In this document: positions 26,079 through 33,572 of the stretch, piece after piece
Layout: every line of letters starts with the position of its first letter
How positions within the stretch are numbered: position 1 is the first letter of the stretch
Source: Arthrobacter pascens
Lineage (GTDB): Bacteria > Actinomycetota > Actinomycetes > Actinomycetales > Micrococcaceae
Direction of reading: 5' to 3'
NCBI RefSeq assembly: GCF_030815585.1
Contig: NZ_JAUSWY010000001.1
Span: 496,001 to 560,000 of the forward strand
DNA length: 64,000 bases
Made by a program: the position numbers and the translations under genes
Notes under the pieces: generated by a model
The model's database searches: none
Seen by the model: only the letters and a program-made list of their open reading frames with translations
Told to the model about the DNA's origin: nothing

Positions 26079-26980
26079 AATTCGACGGCGTATTGTTCTT
26101 CCCCGTCACCCCGTTCACGTCCGAAGGCACCGTCGACGTGGACGTCCTCAAGGAGCACATCAGCTCAAGGCTGGCGTTCGGACCGGGGGGCGTCTTTCCC
26201 GCCTGCGGAACTGGCGAATTCCATGCCCTCAGCATCGATGAGGTGCGCACCGTGGTGGCTGCCGCCGTCGAGGTTGTGGCCGGCAAGGTGCCGGTGGTTG
26301 CCGGGGCCGGCGGGCCGCTGGGCCATGCGCTTGCTGCAGCCCGCGTGGCCGAGGAGGCAGGTGCCGACGCACTCCTGGTCCTGCCGCCCTACCTCGTCAC
26401 TGGCCCCACCGAAGGGCTCGTGGCCTACATCGAGGCCGTGGCGGATGCCAGCAGTCTCCCGGTGATCGTCTACCACCGCGGCAACGCCAAGTTCACGGCG
26501 GCCTCCATGGCGCAACTGGCTGCCAACCCCAAGGTCATCGGCTTCAAGGACGGCCTGGGCGATGTTGGCCTGGCGCAGGAGATCGTGTCCGCCGTCCGTA
26601 CCACGGGACGCGAAGACTTTGCCCTGTTCAACGGCCTCCTGACCGCCGAGCTCACCCAGGGCGCGTACCGCGGACTGGGCATCCCGCTGTACTCCTCCGC
26701 CGCGTTCGCCATGGCCCCGGAGATCGCCAAGGCGTACTACGACGCGTACATGTCGGACGACGAGGATCGCCGCAATGCCCTGCTTGAGGGTTTCTACGCC
26801 CCGCTGGTGCGTCTCCGCGACCAGACCCCGGGCTTCGGCGTCTCGCTCATCAAGGCGGGCCTGCGGCTCGGCGGACTGGCTGTTGGGTCGGTGCGCCCGC
26901 CGCTGGTGGACCCCACGGAGGACCAGTTGGTCCAGCTGAAGTCCATCCTCGCCAAGGGCTACGAGCTGGCCGGCCGCTGA
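26075..26980 (+). CDS. kdgD: 5-dehydro-4-deoxyglucarate dehydratase
   Basis: Protein of 301 aa, a DapA-like TIM barrel. It decarboxylates and dehydrates 5-keto-4-deoxy-D-glucarate to 2,5-dioxopentanoate. The Schiff-base lysine is in VIGFKDGLGDV (about 150-160), the catalytic Tyr in VIVYHRGN (about 130-137), and the substrate loop GGVFPACGTGEF (about 38-49) matches KdgD, not DapA. ATG overlaps the upstream stop (ATGA) after AAGGAGA, and its own stop overlaps the next start (TGATG), so three genes are translationally coupled. Assignment is strong. Confidence 0.92.
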   Translation: MKFDGVLFFPVTPFTSEGTVDVDVLKEHISSRLAFGPGGVFPACGTGEFHALSIDEVRTVVAAAVEVVAGKVPVVAGAGGPLGHALAAARVAEEAGADALLVLPPYLVTGPTEGLVAYIEAVADASSLPVIVYHRGNAKFTAASMAQLAANPKVIGFKDGLGDVGLAQEIVSAVRTTGREDFALFNGLLTAELTQGAYRGLGIPLYSSAAFAMAPEIAKAYYDAYMSDDEDRRNALLEGFYAPLVRLRDQTPGFGVSLIKAGLRLGGLAVGSVRPPLVDPTEDQLVQLKSILAKGYELAGR

Positions 26981-28092
26981 TGAGCATGCCCCTTGCCCAA
27001 GCCATCCGGACGGCACCGCGCATCACCGGCCTTTCCACCCGGCTCCTGACCGTTCCGCTGCGGCGCAACTGGGGCGTGGAGGCGCCGGAGAACCATGTGA
27101 TCGTCACGGAAATCCACACGGACGACGGCGGCGCGGGGCACGGTTTTTCGTGGACGCCCACAATTGGTCCACAGGCCGTCAAGGCCCTCCTGGACTATGA
27201 CATCGCCCCCTTCGTCGCCGGCCTTCCGGCGCATGCGGAGACGGTGTGGGATGCCTTGTGGAAGCGGCTGCACGAGGCCGGCGGCGGGGGACTGACCACC
27301 ATCGCGATGGCTGGTGTGGACCTGGCGCTCTGGGATCTCCAGGCCCGCCGCGCACAGACCTCGGTGACAGGGCTGCTGGGGCAACGGCAGGAGTCCGCCG
27401 AGGTGTACGGCTCCGGCGTCAACCTGCATTACACGCTTGAGGAGCTGGTGGCCCAGGCCGGGCGCTGGGTGGACGCGGGGCACCAGGCGGTCAAGATCAA
27501 GGTGGGAAAGCCGGACATCCGTGAGGACGCCGAGCGGGTGGCGGCCGTCCGGTCTGTGCTGGGGCCGGACCGGAAGCTCATGATTGACGCCAACCAGCGC
27601 TGGGACCTGCCCACCACATTCAAGGCGCTGGACGTATTGGCCGGCTATGGGCTGGAATGGCTAGAAGAACCCATCCGCGCGGACGACCTGTGGGCCTACC
27701 GCAGGCTCCGCAAGCACTCGCCGGTCCCCATCGCCCTGGGCGAAAACCTGCACACCATCTACCGCTTCCGAGACTTCATAGACGCAGAGGCCGTGGATAT
27801 CATCCAGCCGAACATCATCCGGGTGGGCGGCATCACGCCATTCCGGCGGATCGTGGAACTGGCCCGGACTAACAGCATCCGGGTGATGCCCCACCTGCTG
27901 CCCGAACTCTCCGCCCAGCTGGCCCTGACCCTTGCGGAGCCTACCTTGGTGGAGGATGTGGAAGACGCTTCCTTTGAGCAGCTGGGCGTCCTGGTTGAAC
28001 CGTCACCGGTCCGCTTCAGCGAGAGCCGCGTGACGCTCACGGACCAGCCGGGCCTCGGCTTCCGCTTCAGTGAAATGCCGCCGGCACGATGA
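26980..28092 (+). CDS. enolase-superfamily dehydratase/cycloisomerase (mandelate racemase group)
   Basis: Protein of 370 aa with capping domain then TIM barrel. Catalytic features: KxK in QAVKIKVGKPD (about 167-175), metal ligands Asp in LMIDANQRW, Glu in WLEEPI and Glu in ALGENL, and a His/Asp dyad from AVDIIQPN and VMPHLLPEL. In oxidative uronate clusters this slot is filled by galactarate/glucarate dehydratase or galactarolactone cycloisomerase, giving the substrate for KdgD. No separate lactonase gene is present, which slightly favours a cycloisomerase acting on the lactone, but the sequence cannot decide this. The start overlaps the kdgD stop (TGATG). Confidence 0.85.
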   Translation: MSMPLAQAIRTAPRITGLSTRLLTVPLRRNWGVEAPENHVIVTEIHTDDGGAGHGFSWTPTIGPQAVKALLDYDIAPFVAGLPAHAETVWDALWKRLHEAGGGGLTTIAMAGVDLALWDLQARRAQTSVTGLLGQRQESAEVYGSGVNLHYTLEELVAQAGRWVDAGHQAVKIKVGKPDIREDAERVAAVRSVLGPDRKLMIDANQRWDLPTTFKALDVLAGYGLEWLEEPIRADDLWAYRRLRKHSPVPIALGENLHTIYRFRDFIDAEAVDIIQPNIIRVGGITPFRRIVELARTNSIRVMPHLLPELSAQLALTLAEPTLVEDVEDASFEQLGVLVEPSPVRFSESRVTLTDQPGLGFRFSEMPPAR

Positions 28093-28115
28093 ACTCCGAC
28101 ACGATGAACTCCGAC
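28086..28115 (+). repeat. 15-bp tandem repeat at the gene junction
   Basis: Two perfect copies of ACGATGAACTCCGAC spanning the stop codon of the enolase-superfamily gene and the leader of the aldehyde dehydrogenase gene, with a third partial copy after it. It provides several out-of-frame ATG codons. Confidence 0.8.
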
Positions 28116-28135
28116 ACGAAGAACAGGTAACTCCA

Positions 28136-29587
28136 GTGACAACTGCAACCCTCTCGCTTTCAGAGCTCACGGCTGCCGCCAGCAAAGCGGCCACCACCGC
28201 AGCGGCGGCCTCCGACGCCGAACGGGCCAGCTGGCTCAGCGCCGTTGCCGACGCGCTGGACGCCAATGTGGCCGAACTTGTGGCCATCGCCGATTCGGAA
28301 ACCAGCCTTGGCACAGTCCGGCTGACCGGCGAGGTGGCGCGCACCTCAGGGCAGCTCCGCCTCTTTGCCCGCGTGATCACCGAAGGCTCCTACCTCGAAG
28401 CAGTGATCGACCACGCGGATCCGTCCGCCACCCCGCCGAAGCCGGACCTGCGCCGCATCCTGCGGCCCATTGGCCCGGTAGCGGTCTTCTCCGCGTCCAA
28501 CTTCCCGTTCGCCTTCTCCGTGGCTGGCGGGGATACTGCCTCCGCGCTGGCGGTGGGCTGCCCGGTGGTGGTCAAGGCCCACTCGGGGCACTTGAGGCTG
28601 TCCGAACGGACCGCAGAGATCGTCACGCACGCCTTGCGATCGGCGGGCGCCCCGGAGGGTCTCTTCGCCCTGGTCAGCGGCCGCGAGGTGGGCACCGCGC
28701 TGGTCCAGGATCCCGCCATCAAGGCAGTGGGCTTCACCGGGTCCATCCCCGGCGGCCGGGCCCTCTTTGACCTGGCTGTCTCCCGCCCCGATCCCATCCC
28801 GTTCTACGGCGAACTGGGCAGCCTCAACCCTGTTGTCATTACCGGCGCAGCCCTGGCCGGGCGTTCCGGCCAGCTTGCCGCCGGACTGGCCGGATCATTC
28901 ACTATGGGTGCAGGCCAGTTCTGTACCAAGCCGGGCCTGGTTTTCATTCCGGCGGGCACGGGTTTTGCCGCGGAGCTGGCAGAAGCCAGCAAGGATAAGC
29001 CGACGGCTGCCATGCTCACCCAGCGCATCGCTGACGCCTACCCGGACGGCCTGCGCAGCGTGGCTTCGGTACCGGACGTGGACATCGTCAGCGGCACGGT
29101 GGACCAAGATGCCACCCAGGACGGTGCGGCGCCCGTGGTGTTCTCCACGTCCGCCGCCAACGTGCTGGAGCGTGCGGACGAGCTGCTGGAGGAGTGCTTC
29201 GGCCCCACCACCCTGCTGATCGAATACTCGGGCCAGGAGGAGCTCTCCGCCGTGCTGGCGAAGGTGCCGGGCAGCCTCACGGCCACACTGCACGCCCAGC
29301 CCGGCGAAGACGTCTCCGGGCTCGTGGAACAGCTGTCCGGCCTTGCCGGCCGCGTCCTGTTCGACGGCTGGCCCACGGGCGTTGCCGTGAACTGGGCGCA
29401 GCAACACGGCGGACCGTACCCGGCCACCACTTCGCTGTTCACTTCGGTTGGGGCGACGGCGGTGCGCAGGTTCCAGCGTCCGGTGGCCTACCAGGATGCG
29501 CCGGACGCCGTCCTGCACCCGGCGCTGCGCGAGAGTAACCCCCTGGGCATTCCACGCCGCGTTGACGGCGAACTGATGCTGCCCTAG
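28136..29587 (+). CDS. aldehyde dehydrogenase, 2,5-dioxovalerate dehydrogenase-like
   Basis: Protein of 483 aa of the ALDH superfamily. Cofactor region PVAVFSASNFPFAFSVAGGDTASALAVGCPVVVKAH, then Glu in PFYGELGSLNP (about 222-232) and the nucleophilic Cys in MGAGQFCTKPG (about 255-265). The 'NFPFAFSVAGGDTASALA' version is typical of NADP-dependent alpha-ketoglutaric semialdehyde dehydrogenases. The product would be 2-oxoglutarate, completing the uronate pathway. GTG 28136 follows AGGT by 8 nt and starts where homologues start; the frame is open to 28070 through the 15-bp repeat. The next gene is on the other strand 30 bp away. Confidence 0.88.
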   Translation: MTTATLSLSELTAAASKAATTAAAASDAERASWLSAVADALDANVAELVAIADSETSLGTVRLTGEVARTSGQLRLFARVITEGSYLEAVIDHADPSATPPKPDLRRILRPIGPVAVFSASNFPFAFSVAGGDTASALAVGCPVVVKAHSGHLRLSERTAEIVTHALRSAGAPEGLFALVSGREVGTALVQDPAIKAVGFTGSIPGGRALFDLAVSRPDPIPFYGELGSLNPVVITGAALAGRSGQLAAGLAGSFTMGAGQFCTKPGLVFIPAGTGFAAELAEASKDKPTAAMLTQRIADAYPDGLRSVASVPDVDIVSGTVDQDATQDGAAPVVFSTSAANVLERADELLEECFGPTTLLIEYSGQEELSAVLAKVPGSLTATLHAQPGEDVSGLVEQLSGLAGRVLFDGWPTGVAVNWAQQHGGPYPATTSLFTSVGATAVRRFQRPVAYQDAPDAVLHPALRESNPLGIPRRVDGELMLP

Positions 29588-29616
29588 CTCCTCGCCCGAG
29601 ACTTCCGTCCAGGCAA

Positions 29617-32001
29617 CTAGCCGACAGGCTGGGCTTCCAGCGCCTCCGCCAGGGGCTGCCGGGGCAGCTGGTCGAGGTGAGTGATCCCGGAGGGAGTGAT
29701 CCGCAGGACCCGTGCCGTGGAGATGTCGTAAAACAGCCCGGCCACGTGGACGCGTCCGGCCTCCACCGCCTCCAGAAGGCCAGGGCGGTGCTGGAGCCGT
29801 TCCAGCTGCACCGCGACGTTGACCATCGCAAGCTGGTCGACGGCGTCATACCCTGCATCCGCTGCGGCCACCTGAACAGGATGTCCGTCGCGGAAAGAAG
29901 CCAGGCTTGGCCTTGCGTGATCGAGCCATACGTCGATGGCCCCCCGCGGCCCGGAGCCGGACGGCGCATCGGACGGGCCCTCCGTGCCGGAACTGAGGGG
30001 GTCGGCGTGCAGCGCGGTCATGGCCCCGCAGCCCGAATGGCCGCAGATGACGATGGATTTCACCGACAGCTCGCTGAGGGCAAAGTCCAGGGCAGCTTCT
30101 ATGGAAGCGTCCCTGCCGCTTTCCCCCACTACGTTGCCCACGTTCCGGACGGTGAAGAGGTCTCCGGGGCCGCTGCTGGTGATCAGGTTGGGCACCAGGC
30201 GGGAGTCGGAGCAGGCTATGAAGAGTGTGTCCGGGTCTTGGAACGAGGACAGCTCCTGCACGTGTGGCCGTACGAGGTGGGCGTTGCGCCGATGGTAGTT
30301 GTCCACACCAGTGAGTACTGAACGTAGGGGCGTCGGAACGTCCGGCGCAGCGGCGTGCCCGGCCTGGATGCGGCGCTGCCAGCTGCGCCACGGTGCAAAG
30401 CCGCCCCGAAGTGCCGAGCGCGAGGTGCCGCGGGTTGGCGGGCCTGCCTGGGCGGCGTGGAGCGTGGCAGTGCCGCTTTCCTCAATCACCACGGTGCCTC
30501 CGTTGGCCGTGTGCCGGTTGCGCCAGGCATCCAACGTGTCGTGGACCGGGTGATCGAGGAAGTCCACCTCCAGCTCGACCGTGACGTGGGAGCCCGCTGG
30601 AACGGAGGCCAGCACGGTGCTCAACCTCGGCAGCGAAAGGAAACTGCATGATCCGTCGATAACCACCCGCCACCGTTCCCCGTCTTCGGTGGCAAGCGCT
30701 TCAGCATGGATGCTGGCCCGCGCCACGCGCCACAGGACGAGTCCCACCGCCAGGAGCAGGCCGGTCAGTACTCCCGCCAGGAGATTGACGAACACAACGC
30801 AGAGCAGGGTCACCCCGTAGACGGTAAGGTCGCCGGTCACCCGGGCTGTCCTGATGTCCGCCACCCGGACAAGGCGCGAGCCAATGACAATAAGCAGCCC
30901 GGCGAGCACGGCCTCCGGAACCAGCTGGATGATGCCCGCCAGCAGCAGCGAGAAGACCAGGACCCACACCCCGTGGAGTACGGCCGACTTCCGGGTCCGG
31001 GCACCGGCCTCAATGTTGGTGGCGCTGCGCACAATCACGCCCGTGACGGGAAGTCCGCCGAGCAGCCCGGAGGACACGTTGGCCGCGCCCTGGCCCAGGA
31101 GTTCGCGGTTGAAATTGGTCCGCTGCCCATGGTGCATCTTGTCCACGGCTACCGCCGAGAGCAGGGACTCCACGCTGGCAATCAGTGCGATGGTCACCAC
31201 GCCGATGACTATTGCGGTCCAGTTCCCTTCCGGAAGCTGGGGAAAGGACAACGCGTCGAGCAGCGAGCCGTCGAACGTGATCCTGTCCACGTGGAACGGC
31301 AGGGAAAGGGCCGTTGCGGCGATGACTGCAACCAGCGGCCCGGGAATCCGGCGGACGGGGGAGGGAAGGTGCTTCCACACGAGGAGCACGATGATGACAA
31401 CCGCGCCAAGGATTGCAGCCGGGATATCAGCCGCGAAGATGCTTGCCGGGATGGCGATGATGTTCTCCCAGGCCGAGCTGGCGGATTCCGAGCCCAGCAT
31501 CACATGCAGCTGCTGCAGCACGATGGTGATGCCGATGCCGGCCAGCATGGCGTGCACCACCACAGGTGCTATGGCCAGCGCAACACGGCCGATCCTGGCC
31601 ACGCCGAGCAACGCCTGGAGCACACCTGCCGCCGCGGTGATGGCACAGGTGGCCTGCCAGCCGAACTGTTCGATCAGGCCGGCGACGATGACCGTCAGCC
31701 CGGCGGCGGGTCCGCTGACCTGCAGTGGTGAACCGCCCAGGCTCCCTGCGACGATCCCGCCCACGGCGGCGGCAATCAAGCCGGCCATGACAGGGGCGCC
31801 TGACGCGGCAGCTATCCCCAGGGAAAGGGGAACGGCGACGAGGAACACCACGAGGGACGCCGGAAGGTCCCAGCGGAGGCCGGATGTGAGGTAGTTCCGG
31901 ACGCTGTTGGAAGGAGATGGGCCGGATGGGCCTTGCTGGACTGTCGACGCGTCCCTGTCAGTTGGAGTGGGCGGATCCGTCGTGGCGGGTGCCGATGGCA
32001 T
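29617..32001 (-). CDS. SulP family anion permease fused to beta-carbonic anhydrase
   Basis: Protein of 794 aa. Residues about 35-430 are a SulP transporter with 10-12 membrane helices (WDLPASLVVFLVAVPLSLGIAAASGAPV, then VSGPAAGLTVIVAG). A reduced STAS domain follows (about 440-530, DFLDHPVHDTLDAW). Residues about 570-790 are a beta-class carbonic anhydrase with zinc ligands in LFIACSDSRLVP and VICGHSGCGAMTAL. Such fusions are thought to import bicarbonate and interconvert it with CO2. ATG 32001. The gene is not part of the uronate operon, which ends 30 bp away on the other strand, and is not obviously linked to the sugar genes. Confidence 0.93.
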   Translation of the reverse strand: MPSAPATTDPPTPTDRDASTVQQGPSGPSPSNSVRNYLTSGLRWDLPASLVVFLVAVPLSLGIAAASGAPVMAGLIAAAVGGIVAGSLGGSPLQVSGPAAGLTVIVAGLIEQFGWQATCAITAAAGVLQALLGVARIGRVALAIAPVVVHAMLAGIGITIVLQQLHVMLGSESASSAWENIIAIPASIFAADIPAAILGAVVIIVLLVWKHLPSPVRRIPGPLVAVIAATALSLPFHVDRITFDGSLLDALSFPQLPEGNWTAIVIGVVTIALIASVESLLSAVAVDKMHHGQRTNFNRELLGQGAANVSSGLLGGLPVTGVIVRSATNIEAGARTRKSAVLHGVWVLVFSLLLAGIIQLVPEAVLAGLLIVIGSRLVRVADIRTARVTGDLTVYGVTLLCVVFVNLLAGVLTGLLLAVGLVLWRVARASIHAEALATEDGERWRVVIDGSCSFLSLPRLSTVLASVPAGSHVTVELEVDFLDHPVHDTLDAWRNRHTANGGTVVIEESGTATLHAAQAGPPTRGTSRSALRGGFAPWRSWQRRIQAGHAAAPDVPTPLRSVLTGVDNYHRRNAHLVRPHVQELSSFQDPDTLFIACSDSRLVPNLITSSGPGDLFTVRNVGNVVGESGRDASIEAALDFALSELSVKSIVICGHSGCGAMTALHADPLSSGTEGPSDAPSGSGPRGAIDVWLDHARPSLASFRDGHPVQVAAADAGYDAVDQLAMVNVAVQLERLQHRPGLLEAVEAGRVHVAGLFYDISTARVLRITPSGITHLDQLPRQPLAEALEAQPVG

Positions 32002-32351
32002 TGCAGTCCCTTCGCTGGTAGGTGGCGGTCCTGTGTCACGCTATTGACCTGCCCGTTCAGCCCGCAAGGACTCCGGTGGTGAGAAGAAACACTCCAAAAA
32101 AACGCTCTGACCTGCGAAAAGGCTGTCCAGCACCTCTCGCCGTGCGCTCCGGACGGCGGCTCTGCCCCGGCGTTGTGAGGGAAGAATTACCTGCCGAATC
32201 GGGCCCGGAATTCAAGTCAAATCAGCACAAATTGGCTCCGTCGGCCGTAGTCTGCGTGAATTTCGTACCCCTGAGATCACTGAAAGCGTGTGTTGGTCTA
32301 GACCTGTGACCCTCTGTTGCGGCCACGATTTGTGTTTCCGCCTCGAATGGG
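32002..32351. other. 350-bp intergenic region without a gene
   Basis: Sits between the leftward SulP fusion gene and the leftward M24-fold gene, so it should hold the SulP promoter and the terminator of the M24 operon. A run of seven A (32096-32102) reads as a T-run on the minus strand, but no clear hairpin stands before it. No RNA gene or conserved box was recognised. Confidence 0.5.
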
Positions 32352-33572
32352 TCAGAGCTGTAGCGTCTGTGGCCGCTTGAGACCGTTGACTGTGGTGGCG
32401 GGCCAGCGCCCGTCCACGGTAAGGACCGTGATACCCGATTCGGTGAGCTGGATGGTGTCCTCGATTTTCACTCCCGGCCCGGACGGGTTCCAGGTGAACG
32501 GCTGGTTCAGCACCACCGTGTCGGTCACCGCTGCAGTGACGCGCGGGTCGCGCCCCGCGTAGCCGGCAGGCCCGCCCTGGTGGTGGTGCTCCCACTGATC
32601 GGCGCCGAAACCATGCCGGGCATAGGCTGCCTTGATTTCGGCGAAGATCCGGTCCAGGCGGGCGCCGGGAACCGTAGCGTCGAAGATGTCGGCCTCCACG
32701 GCGGCTATCCGGGCCTCGGCATCGAGCTCCTCCGGGGTGCCGGCGTCGAACCTCACCCACCGGGTGATGTTGGCTACCAGGCCGTCCCTGCGGGCGCACA
32801 CCACCGCCATGGCGCGGCGGCCCAGGGGAGAATGCGTGGCCAGCGGATGCCTGAACGTGCCCCGCGAGTGGCCGTTGCACAGGAGCACCAGCGGTTCTGC
32901 GCCGGCGGCGACCACACGGCGAGCGAGGGCGGACACCAGCTCAAACTCGGTGGTGTCCGGACGGGCCGTGGCCAGTACATCGGTCATGATGCCAGCCAGT
33001 TCCGCGCTGAGGTGGGCGTAACGCGCACTCTCGCCCGGCAGGAGCTGCTGGCGCGCAGCCCTGAGCTCCGCGGCAATTTCAGCCTCAGCCAAGGGCGCGC
33101 TGTTGGAAGAACTCCCGACGGCGGCGGCGGCCTCGTGCAGGTTCCCGTACCAGGGTAGTGGGTGGACGGAGACGCCGGCCGGCAGTTCCTCCGCGGCCAT
33201 GCGCCCGGCCTCGTTGTTGAACGTCACTAGGTGGTCGCCGTCCCGGTCCACCAGCATCGCCGCGATCGGGTCACCGGCCAGGCTGACGTGGACCCGGCTG
33301 CCGTCGAGGTACCAGGTCAGCGCCGTGTGGGTGGTCAGCAGCAGGCTGTCCCGGCCCTTGGCATCGAGAATGTCCAATACCCGGCGCCGTTTGACGTCCC
33401 TGTCCGCGGGCGAAGCCGGGGGCATGCGGCTGCCCGTGTCCTTGGCCAGACCAGCGGCCGAAGGGTGAGCGGGGGAAGGCTGGTTGGGGGCAGGTTGGGT
33501 GAGGGAAGGCTGGGCCGCTGAAGCCGGCGTGGCTGCCAGCGAGGTGGCTGCGGCGGCGGTTGTTGGACTCAT
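32352..33572 (-). CDS. M24-fold (creatinase/aminopeptidase P-like) protein with altered metal ligands
   Basis: Protein of 406 aa. The first 55 residues are low-complexity (Ala/Pro/Ser/Gln), then a creatinase N-terminal domain (RRRVLDILDAKGRDSLLLTTHTALTWYLDG) and the pita-bread domain. His is kept in EHHHQGGPAGY and the final Glu in GVKIEDTI, but the usual second Asp reads Asn (VANITRW) and the EPG glutamate reads Gln (VLNQPFTW); the first Asp is also not obvious. So a normal dimetal peptidase is doubtful; creatinase itself shares this fold without metals and has about this length. The start overlaps the stop of the upstream Gfo/DUF6807 gene by ATGA, so it belongs to that operon. Confidence 0.75.
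   Translation of the reverse strand: MSPTTAAAATSLAATPASAAQPSLTQPAPNQPSPAHPSAAGLAKDTGSRMPPASPADRDVKRRRVLDILDAKGRDSLLLTTHTALTWYLDGSRVHVSLAGDPIAAMLVDRDGDHLVTFNNEAGRMAAEELPAGVSVHPLPWYGNLHEAAAAVGSSSNSAPLAEAEIAAELRAARQQLLPGESARYAHLSAELAGIMTDVLATARPDTTEFELVSALARRVVAAGAEPLVLLCNGHSRGTFRHPLATHSPLGRRAMAVVCARRDGLVANITRWVRFDAGTPEELDAEARIAAVEADIFDATVPGARLDRIFAEIKAAYARHGFGADQWEHHHQGGPAGYAGRDPRVTAAVTDTVVLNQPFTWNPSGPGVKIEDTIQLTESGITVLTVDGRWPATTVNGLKRPQTLQL

Noticed and set aside
30706..31731. 341-codon plus-strand frame opposite the SulP gene
   Set aside because: His/Gln/Asp-rich translation typical of an antisense frame across membrane helices; SulP and carbonic anhydrase motifs are on the minus strand.
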